Assembly (NCBI GenBank): GCA_017465565.1
Contig: JAFTWA010000039.1
Coordinates: 98,454-162,453 of the forward strand
Length of the DNA stretch: 64,000 nucleotides
Direction of reading: 5' to 3'
Source of the DNA: Tyzzerella sp.
Lineage (GTDB): Bacteria; Bacillota; Clostridia; Lachnospirales; Lachnospiraceae
Shown here piece by piece: positions 61,290 to 64,000 of the stretch. The notes beneath the pieces were generated by a model. That model did no database searches, had not been told where the DNA came from, and saw only the letters and a program-made list of their open reading frames with translations. Numbering within the stretch: position 1 is the stretch's first letter; every line of letters starts with the position of its first letter. Both the position numbers and the translations under genes were made by a program.

Positions 61290-62270
61290 TTATAGGTTGT
61301 TTTGAAAACAAAACTGTTGCTGTAAAATGAGTGGGTAGCAGACGAGCTCATCCCCCTCCAAATCCTCGAGATGCATATCCACTGCGGAAATTTGGCTATT
61401 TCCATAGGTTTTATAATAATAAATACCTTTCTCTGTATTACAGCAGGAGCTGTAAATTGTGTATTCATACTCCTCTTTTCCTACCTGCACACATCCTTTT
61501 TGCTGTTCCACAGACCCTAAAATATGGAAAAACTGGCTTACATTCCCGTCTTCATTTTCATGGATAAGAGAGTTTTCCTTTACAAATGTTGCCCTGACAA
61601 ATCTAGATGCAGATGACAAATCACCAGGAAGCCCCAGCCCGCCCATTCCTCGGCTATAGACCTCTAATGGGAGCGTTTTTGCAAATGTATTTACGGGTTC
61701 TTTCTTTGTAAGGCTCATATAATTATTCAAGTGATACATCTGATATGCAAAAGGAGGATTGTTCGTCAGCACACCGACAGGATTATCGAGGACTCGCAGG
61801 CCTTCTTTCACAGGCTCTATTACAATCGAACTTTCTTTATCCGACACTATAAAATGAAGTGGGGTTAACGGAAGTTCTTTGCTATAGCGAAGCATGATAA
61901 GATTTGTGCGCTTCAACAATTCTTTTGCATCTGCTACTGTTTTACATCGTCCCAATACCCATGGAATAATTTCAAAGGGTGCAATATTATACATTCCTTC
62001 CCGTTCGCTCAGATAAACTGCATTCCCCGGAAAATTAAGTCCTGCCATACTGAGCCCTTTTTCATTTGTTGCATCATAATAAAGGGGATAATTATCTTTT
62101 ACATAAGCCATACCAATGATTGCATAATGCACCTTCATCGTTGCCTCTTTTCGAAATGCAAACTGATAATTTCTCGGTGTAATTGTCACACTTTCATAAT
62201 AAGAATGCTCTAAATCTAAGTTACGGCCAAAATAATGGTCTTTGGCTTTATAGGAAATAGCTGTACACAT
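61290..62270 (-). CDS. bsh: Choloylglycine hydrolase family, probable bile salt hydrolase
   Basis: A 326-aa Ntn-hydrolase. After Met removal Cys2 is the nucleophile (MCTAISYK). Other catalytic positions are Arg16 and Asp19 (GRNLDLE), Asn in GLSMAGLNFPGNAVY and Asn in GVLTNNPPF, all present at expected spacing. The GLNFPGN form favours bile salt hydrolase over penicillin V acylase. It cleaves glycine or taurine from bile acids. Length is typical. Its ribosome binding site lies in a long hairpin. Confidence 0.88.
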   Translation of the reverse strand: MCTAISYKAKDHYFGRNLDLEHSYYESVTITPRNYQFAFRKEATMKVHYAIIGMAYVKDNYPLYYDATNEKGLSMAGLNFPGNAVYLSEREGMYNIAPFEIIPWVLGRCKTVADAKELLKRTNLIMLRYSKELPLTPLHFIVSDKESSIVIEPVKEGLRVLDNPVGVLTNNPPFAYQMYHLNNYMSLTKKEPVNTFAKTLPLEVYSRGMGGLGLPGDLSSASRFVRATFVKENSLIHENEDGNVSQFFHILGSVEQQKGCVQVGKEEYEYTIYSSCCNTEKGIYYYKTYGNSQISAVDMHLEDLEGDELVCYPLILQQQFCFQNNL

Positions 62271-62276
62271 AAAAAC

Positions 62277-62334
62277 GCCTCATTTCTTTTTTCCTTAGTA
62301 TTTCCATTCTAAGAAAATATAAACAAAATGAGGC
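62277..62334 (-). promoter_or_regulatory. Long hairpin enclosing the bsh ribosome binding site
   Basis: On the minus strand GCCTCATTT (326-334) pairs with AAATGAGGC (277-285), with AU-rich pairing and a CTTAG/CTAAG tip between. The downstream arm contains the GAGG Shine-Dalgarno and is followed by TTTTT and then the bsh ATG. It could act as a translational switch or as a terminator. Confidence 0.55.
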
Positions 62335-62353
62335 ATATATTTGTTGCATAAAC

Positions 62354-62372
62354 CCTTGCGCAAAATGCAAGG
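62354..62372 (-). terminator. Small hairpin after the 46-aa gene
   Basis: CCTTGC/GCAAGG, 6 bp, 18 nt after the stop of the small acidic gene and followed by GUUUAUG. It is a weak terminator at best. Confidence 0.35.
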
Positions 62373-62389
62373 ACTATTCCCGAAAAATA

Positions 62390-62530
62390 TTATTCTTTAA
62401 AGAAATCCGGATTCTCCTCTAAGAATTTATCCAATTCCTCATCCGACAGGTCTGCTAAAAATTCATTATAAAAATCCACATCGTCCCCTAGTACATATTC
62501 CCAGAATTTATCACGCTCTTCTTTCATCAT
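62390..62530 (-). CDS. Small acidic 46-aa protein (hypothetical)
   Basis: The minus strand reads MMKEERDKFWEYVLGDD, then VDFYNEFLADLSDEEL and DKFLEENPDFFKE, then TAA. TGAGGA lies 5 nt before the ATG at 62530. It has amphipathic helices and strong negative charge; the function is unknown. It is divergent from a small XRE regulator that may control it. Confidence 0.6.
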   Translation of the reverse strand: MMKEERDKFWEYVLGDDVDFYNEFLADLSDEELDKFLEENPDFFKE

Positions 62531-62580
62531 AGTCCTCAACAATCCCCTCTTTTATGTTCCATTTCTCCACATTACTATTT

Positions 62581-62597
62581 TAGTCTGGTTAAGACTA
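62581..62597. promoter_or_regulatory. Palindromic operator candidate in the divergent region
   Basis: TAGTCT-GGTTA-AGACTA, perfect 6-bp arms, lies between the divergent 46-aa gene and the XRE regulator. A TATAAT-like -10 for the regulator lies at 62626-62631. Confidence 0.5.
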
Positions 62598-62658
62598 TTT
62601 AGCAATAGGTAAAAGTTGTCTTTTTTATAATAAAGAAAACACAAAAGAGGTGTTCCCA

Positions 62659-62865
62659 ATGATATATGAAAATATTCGCAATTTGCGTGAAGATAGTGAT
62701 AAGTTACAAATTGAATTAGCTGAGTATTTACATGTCAAACAGACAACCTACTCAAAATATGAGCGTGGGAAAATCAACGTTCCTGTTGATGTTTTCATCA
62801 AACTTGCTGATTACTATGATGTGACAATTGATTATTTGGTTGGTAGAACAAAGAATAAAAAATAG
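62659..62865 (+). CDS. Small XRE-family HTH regulator
   Basis: A 68-aa single-domain HTH protein: NLREDSDKLQIELAEYLHVK, QTTYSKYERGKINVPVDVF and the end YDVTIDYLVGRTK. The ATG at 62659 has AGAGG 8 nt upstream; a GTG at 62650 lies inside that site. It probably autoregulates through the palindrome at 62581. Confidence 0.85.
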   Translation: MIYENIRNLREDSDKLQIELAEYLHVKQTTYSKYERGKINVPVDVFIKLADYYDVTIDYLVGRTKNKK

Positions 62866-62894
62866 CCTGCTTCTGTTTCTCGAAGCAGGTTATT
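62861..62894. terminator. Bidirectional terminator between the XRE gene and the RelA/SpoT-domain gene
   Basis: A 13-bp stem with one mismatch (AATAGCCTGCTTC with GAAGCAGGTTATT) overlaps the stop codons of both convergent genes and ends in U-rich sequence in both directions. Confidence 0.78.
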
Positions 62895-63672
62895 TTAATT
62901 CTTGTGATTCTTTTTCTTTTTTGATTCGTCTGAAATAGCTACTCATCTCATCTGCCACGCCAGAAAGTCTGTTTAAGATTGTCGAAAAGTCTTTCAGCAT
63001 TTCATCGTCCTGATAATATGGATATACAATATCGTGGTCTATTTCACTCCAGCCCTCTTCAAATAGCGTTCTACACTGAATTTCCACATAATATCCTCTA
63101 TACTTAATAATATAATGTAATGAACGGTAAATCCCACCTGAACGGATTTCAAGAAGGTTTCCGTCATAAATCTTTTCATCTCCGGAACGTTTATACACCT
63201 TTGGGCGCTCCGCAATATAATTGTGTTCTGGATTTTCATCAAAATCCTTTAATCTATCTTCCACATAGAATTCTGGATTATTTTCAAATACTGTTGTGAT
63301 ATATTTGTGGAAATGAACCCAATCTTCGCGGTACAGGAAAAATACACGGATACCAATTAAGTCGGTAAGATACTTTTCATAATTTTCTCTGTTAATATGT
63401 GCAAACCTTTCTCTTGCGGTTCTGCGCTTGCGAATAATCTTTTCAATTAAGTGCTTTGGCTCTTTCGTACGATATCTGTACGAGTGAATGCCCGCTTTCT
63501 CAATATCATAAAGATAATCATTGACAAAATCCTTCCCAATATCACGAAACATCTCTGTCTTGGTTGTGTAATCATCATAGATTGCTTCTAACTCCTCCCA
63601 CGCCATTTCTGATTCACGCAGTTCTTCTTCATCAATGTTATATTCATCTAAAAATTCTTTCTTATCTAGCAT
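62890..63672 (-). CDS. (p)ppGpp synthetase, RelA/SpoT domain (small alarmone synthetase type)
   Basis: 260 aa with the synthetase domain: the G-loop-like LTDLIGIRVFFLYRED, YRSLHYIIKYRGYYVEIQCRT and EEGWSEIDHDIVYPY. There is no HD hydrolase domain and no TGS/ACT. It would transfer pyrophosphate from ATP to GDP or GTP. It differs from RelP and RelQ in its longer N-terminal helical part. GGAGAAAT lies upstream of the ATG. Confidence 0.85.
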   Translation of the reverse strand: MLDKKEFLDEYNIDEEELRESEMAWEELEAIYDDYTTKTEMFRDIGKDFVNDYLYDIEKAGIHSYRYRTKEPKHLIEKIIRKRRTARERFAHINRENYEKYLTDLIGIRVFFLYREDWVHFHKYITTVFENNPEFYVEDRLKDFDENPEHNYIAERPKVYKRSGDEKIYDGNLLEIRSGGIYRSLHYIIKYRGYYVEIQCRTLFEEGWSEIDHDIVYPYYQDDEMLKDFSTILNRLSGVADEMSSYFRRIKKEKESQELK

Positions 63673-63689
63673 TTATATTTCTCCATAAA

Positions 63690-63730
63690 ATTAGACACAT
63701 CATTTGTATCGCCCAAACAATGTGTCTAAT
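63690..63730 (-). terminator. Intrinsic terminator after the GGGtGRT gene
   Basis: An 11-bp perfect stem ATTAGACACAT/ATGTGTCTAAT extended by TTTG/CAAA, followed by UUUUAUGG on the minus strand, 20 nt after the GGGtGRT stop. Confidence 0.82.
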
Positions 63731-63750
63731 TATTAATTGAAATTAATTTC

Positions 63751-64000
63751 TTAGAATTTGCCAGCGTCTGCTGCTTCCTGGATAGAAACTGCAACTGCTA
63801 CTGTCATACCAACCATTGGGTTGTTACCAGCGCCGATAAGTCCCATCATTTCAACGTGAGCAGGAACTGATGAAGAACCAGCAAATTGTGCATCACTGTG
63901 CATACGTCCCATAGTATCTGTCATACCATAAGAAGCTGGACCAGCTGCCATGTTATCTGGGTGAAGTGTACGTCCTGTACCACCACCAGAAGCTACTGAG
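63751..64000 (-). CDS. GGGtGRT protein (5' part outside window)
   Basis: The last 82 residues of a longer gene. The visible sequence starts SVASGGGTGRTLHPDN, the motif that names the GGGtGRT family (PF14057), and continues PASYGMTDTMGRMHSDAQF to EAADAGKF. The family is conserved in Clostridia; a link to a neighbouring Fe-S scaffold protein is recalled but cannot be checked here. An internal ATG would give a 66-aa frame, but the family motif lies upstream of it. Confidence 0.9.
   Translation of the reverse strand, partial: SVASGGGTGRTLHPDNMAAGPASYGMTDTMGRMHSDAQFAGSSSVPAHVEMMGLIGAGNNPMVGMTVAVAVSIQEAADAGKF

Overview
The window looks like a chromosome segment of a low-GC, spore-forming, gut-associated Clostridia, most likely a Lachnospiraceae member. 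The reasons are the Firmicutes-type rimP-nusA-rnpM-ylxQ-infB-rbfA-nrnA-truB-ribF-rpsO operon, the sporulation/germination genes spoIIP and gpr, a bile salt hydrolase-type enzyme, a GGGtGRT-family gene, AT-rich sequence, and strong sigma-A promoters (TTGACA-17 bp-TATTAT type). Nearly all genes are on the minus strand. No rRNA, tRNA or CRISPR array was seen.

1-30 kb is mostly ordinary chromosome. It holds the translation/transcription operon (1-8.4 kb), a type IIA topoisomerase pair (8.4-12.6 kb), spoIIP and gpr (12.6-14.8 kb), rpsT with a structured leader (plus strand, 14.85-15.29 kb), an Hsp70 with a membrane-anchored J-protein (15.3-18.1 kb), a purine permease, ilvN-ilvC without ilvB, a very large multicopper oxidase with a DUF2935 protein (21.7-26.5 kb), an ABC-F ATPase and a low-molecular-weight tyrosine phosphatase. 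Oddities are a RibF that lacks its riboflavin-kinase half and an IF2 with a long Arg/Asp repeat.

29-55 kb is accessory DNA. A Tn916-type tyrosine integrase and excisionase lie next to a 1-kb stretch with an oriT-like sequence and decayed coding fragments. Then come two unrecognised genes and a seven-gene operon read leftward: an unrecognised 788-aa protein, BrxP (PAPS reductase-like), BrxC, PglZ, BrxL, a small zinc-knuckle protein and a DndA/IscS-like cysteine desulfurase. This is a type 4 BREX system whose chemistry points to sulfur (phosphorothioate) DNA marking. Matching tandem 11-bp repeats at 28959-28980 and 48127-48148 suggest a mobile unit of about 19 kb. Just past it lies a second defence cluster (48.3-55 kb): a MazG-like pyrophosphohydrolase, a GIY-YIG/DUF2075 helicase-like protein, an ABC-ATPase-TOPRIM protein resembling OLD or fused PARIS AriA-AriB, and a NACHT NTPase with a C-terminal pentapeptide-repeat domain.

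55-64 kb returns to host-type genes: a membrane-linked XRE regulator, an Spx/ArsC-like protein, an MFS transporter, a DUF436 protein, a KdpDE-like two-component operon that also carries a Ca2+/Na+ exchanger, a bile salt hydrolase-type gene whose ribosome binding site lies inside a long hairpin, a 46-aa acidic protein divergent from a small XRE regulator, a RelA/SpoT-domain (p)ppGpp synthetase and the 3' part of a GGGtGRT gene.

The best candidates for something new are the 788-aa and zinc-knuckle proteins tied to the type 4 BREX operon, the NACHT-pentapeptide protein, and the paired 445-aa/139-aa genes of unknown function.
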